Assembly (NCBI GenBank): GCA_013812515.1
Contig: JACCTI010000037.1
Span: 1-7,582 of the forward strand
Direction of reading: 5' to 3'
Source of the DNA: Chthoniobacterales bacterium
Lineage (GTDB): Bacteria; Verrucomicrobiota; Verrucomicrobiia; Chthoniobacterales; UBA10450
DNA: 7,582 nucleotides
Both the position numbers and the translations under genes were made by a program. Below are positions 7,001-7,582 of the stretch, piece by piece (within the stretch, counting starts at the first letter, position 1; the number at the start of each line of letters is the position of its first letter). The notes below the pieces were generated by a model that was given only the letters and a program-made list of their open reading frames with translations, did not search any database and was not told the origin of the DNA.

Positions 7001-7582
7001 GTTCCGGTGTAGGTCCCGTCCAGCGTGCCCGCGGGAACGTTAATCGTGACCGTCCAATTCTTGGTGACGGCCGTCCCGGAGGAATCGCCGGTCCTGAAAC
7101 GCCGAGCCCCTTGGCTCATGCTCATCCACCCCGAGGGTATAGGAGTTCCACCCGTTCCGTTCATAACCAGCTCCGCGGAGAAGGTCCCGTTGTTCTTCGG
7201 AGCTTTGACTGATTCGCTGAACGAATCGCTGTTTCCGGGCAAAATAGTGAAAAATGGGGAAGGACTGGCGAAATATTCGAACTGTCCGGCATCCGTGAAC
7301 GTCACACCGGCTTGCATCGTGGATTCGGCGCCGTAGGCGGTCAGGTTAAACGTGACGCCGAGGTGGCGCTGTTCGACGATGAAATAAGGATCGACGGCGA
7401 AGTTGCCGTTCGCGTCCGCCTTCTCCGTGCTCTTGTAAGTCCACTGGTCCGTCGCAGAGTCGACCACGAAAAGATAAATATCCTCATTCGGTTTCCAGCC
7501 TGATCCATTCAGCAAAACGATTTCTTCGGGGTAGTAATCATCCTTGTCCGTCCAGATGCGCGCGGGATTGAACAGAGCAACC
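4015..7582 (-). CDS. Giant secreted Ig-like/MBG-repeat protein with C-terminal metzincin zinc protease, N-terminus missing
   Basis: The frame stays open through the window edge, so the TTG at 7515 is internal: upstream residues read TDKDDYYPEEIVLLNGSG, a common first-domain pattern in exported repeat proteins. 1188 residues are visible. In residues counted from that TTG: a TDKxDY-type beta domain (to about 75); two Ig-like domains (about 85-200 and 201-311); an Ig-like plus YDG-like pair (312-394, 395-479); three MBG repeats with SKTYGG and LSPxAVLGNY signatures (480-560, 561-637, 638-716); a second Ig-like plus YDG-like pair (717-799, 800-883); and the protease (about 893-1166). The protease has HELGHTYGFDH (His1020, Glu1021, His1024, His1030) and the Met-turn DIMG (Met1045), resembling peptidase families M11 (gametolysin) or M6. 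The visible part has a single cysteine (1122), as expected for an exported repeat protein not built on disulfides. No C-terminal sorting signal is recognisable. Substrate unknown; export and a stalk role are inferred. Confidence 0.9.
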   Translation of the reverse strand, partial: VALFNPARIWTDKDDYYPEEIVLLNGSGWKPNEDIYLFVVDSATDQWTYKSTEKADANGNFAVDPYFIVEQRHLGVTFNLTAYGAESTMQAGVTFTDAGQFEYFASPSPFFTILPGNSDSFSESVKAPKNNGTFSAELVMNGTGGTPIPSGWMSMSQGARRFRTGDSSGTAVTKNWTVTINVPAGTLDGTYTGTITANVTSGTGPGTSTGTAVTVRVGATSGAKVGSVAVGSQTGTLTAGTGGTATYNINVKRGTTGAFTADLSAGALPSGASAVFSPSSLSFTSTDSSKTAALTITSSNSTLGGTTNFSVTATNAVSPIDAASVVGIFKVGSKVTPTINWSNPANITYGTTLSGTQLNATATVGGDTVAGSFVYTPAAGTVLNVGDSQTLSVTFTPTDTSNYNTANKSVSLNVNKASSTTTVTVNNASYDGLSHGGTASVTGAGGLNQTLTVSYSGRNTTTYGPSATAPSNAGDYTASASFVGDANHNSSSDTKDYSIAQKNATWTTNPNSKTYGGADPSPLTTGSGSGFLAADNVTATYSRDPGNAVVAGGYHITATLSPSAVLGNYNITNAGANFTINKRDASVTAHAASKTYGGVDPALTGTLTGFLPADGVSATYGRAAGETVAGYTIIATLSPAAVLGNYDITYNTASFTIDKKDASVTPNAASKTYGGVDPALSGTLSGFLAGDSVSATYGRTTGETVAGSPYTISATLSPAAVLGNYEVTYNTAEFKINKATPTITVAADPMLIFDGNAHSTTATAVGVDGTTAVTGSFSFTYDLSAAAPTNAKTSYEVVATFTSTDPNYNGAMGTGALTISKASSTTTVSVSNATSDGSSHGGSASVTGAGGLNQSLNVYYTGRNGTTYASSMAAPINAGDYTGSASYTGDDNHTGSSDSKNYGIGKAKWSTGPKKVLVVRGDFSDLPDIRPVSVFTDLMAQVGTKYENASYGQTTLETKVTKVYRMPKTGKAYAIADDWSIDTDIRAAAARDYDLDSYDRVILTWPSLAKLDGSRMKWSGYGLIGGRYIWLNGYWTFRAVSHELGHTYGFDHAGANGIERGDPFDIMGWLKTDQRSDFSPYAKHRIGWLSDDHVKFVTQSGTYRVERMDTRNPADGELALKVGVHWVFLRRNYPRNETLYNGVCIIRERGNGTMLDGIYAVGETFSDGDIKITPTEKGDGWMNVKVVL
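4018..4839 (-). other. Metzincin-type zinc metallopeptidase domain (M11/M6-like) within the giant protein
   Basis: This is the C-terminal catalytic part of the large minus-strand gene. It opens with KVLVVRGDFSDLPD, followed by YENASYGQTTLET, which resembles the start of secreted M6/M11 catalytic domains. The zinc site is complete: the first His codon is at 4456-4458, the third His codon at 4426-4428, and the Met-turn ATG at 4381-4383. The motif PYAKHRIGWL downstream is also typical of these enzymes. The last 100 residues form a beta-rich tail (VGETFSDGDIKITPTEKGD) like the C-terminal domain seen after M11 catalytic cores. It therefore appears to be an active enzyme rather than a relic. Confidence 0.85.
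4867..5118 (-). repeat. YDG-like repeat, downstream copy
   Basis: Encodes ASSTTTVSVSNATSDG through DSKNYGIG (84 codons). It is the partner of 6079-6333 and lies directly before the protease domain. Here the Tyr of the YDG motif is replaced by Ser, a sign of divergence after duplication. Confidence 0.8.
5119..5367 (-). repeat. Bacterial Ig-like repeat, downstream copy
   Basis: Encodes ATPTITVAADPMLIFDGNAH, then TAVTGSFSFTYDLS, then ATFTSTDPNYNGA. It shares the TPTI start, the TATA-VG-D-T-V-GSF core, the FT-TD-NYN motif and the KASSTTT exit with 6334-6582, but is more diverged than the YDG pair. Confidence 0.65.
5368..6078 (-). repeat. Three tandem MBG-type coding repeats (about 77-81 codons each)
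   Basis: The units lie at 5836-6078, 5605-5835 and 5368-5604 in the direction of translation. Each carries SKTYGGxDP, an ATYxR segment, an AVLGNY motif and an F-x-I-x-K end. The second and third units share roughly 61 of 77 aligned residues by hand count, and long stretches of identical DNA, for example around CCGGATCGACACCGCCATAG on the plus strand. The first unit is clearly more diverged. This fits recent in-frame duplication of the last pair. Confidence 0.85.
6079..6333 (-). repeat. YDG-like repeat, upstream copy
   Basis: Encodes ASSTTTVTVNNASYDG through DTKDYSIA (84 codons plus linker). By hand alignment about 58 of 84 residues match the copy at 4867-5118, including the shared core SVTGAGGLNQ. 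It sits just before the three MBG units. Confidence 0.8.
6334..6582 (-). repeat. Bacterial Ig-like (Big_3_5-type) repeat, upstream copy
   Basis: Encodes PTINWSNPANITYGTTLSGT, then FVYTPAAGTVLNVGD, then VTFTPTDTSNYNTA. This is a widespread Ig-like unit of Acidobacteria and Verrucomicrobia surface proteins. It ends in NVNK and runs straight into the ASSTTT start of the YDG-like unit. Confidence 0.75.

Overview
The window looks like a piece of a GC-rich, Gram-negative environmental bacterial chromosome. The best guess is Verrucomicrobia (Spartobacteria/Chthoniobacterales-like). The basis is the style of the pyruvate, phosphate dikinase, a very large secreted protein built from MBG/YDG-type Ig-like repeats, and two intergenic repeats of a kind common in Verrucomicrobia, Planctomycetes and Acidobacteria. 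The assignment rests on remembered family resemblance, not on a marker gene, so Acidobacteria or Planctomycetes cannot be excluded.

Layout. (1) Positions 2-583 (+) hold the 3' part of a small intradiol (protocatechuate 3,4-dioxygenase-like) ring-cleavage dioxygenase whose start lies upstream of the window. (2) Positions 584-824 are intergenic, with a perfect 2 x 10 bp tandem repeat and a good sigma70-like promoter just before the next gene. (3) Positions 825-3632 (+) encode a complete pyruvate, phosphate dikinase with all expected catalytic residues and an added basic, Ser/Thr-rich N-terminal tail. (4) Positions 3633-4014 are a non-coding convergent intergenic region with a long hairpin, a dispersed-type repeat and two smaller palindromes. 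(5) Positions 7582-4015 (-) hold the 3' part of a giant extracellular protein: about 900 residues of Ig-like/MBG repeats ending in a C-terminal metzincin-type zinc protease (HELGHTYGFDH plus a DIMG Met-turn).

The three genes do not form an obvious pathway. The dioxygenase is probably an exported enzyme acting on catechol-like aromatics, PPDK is central carbon metabolism (pyruvate/PEP interconversion), and the protease is a secreted degradative or surface protein transcribed from the opposite strand. I see no CRISPR array, tRNA, rRNA, transposase, phage gene or defence system. The most distinctive item is the repeat-stalk protease and its two-sided, duplicated repeat architecture.
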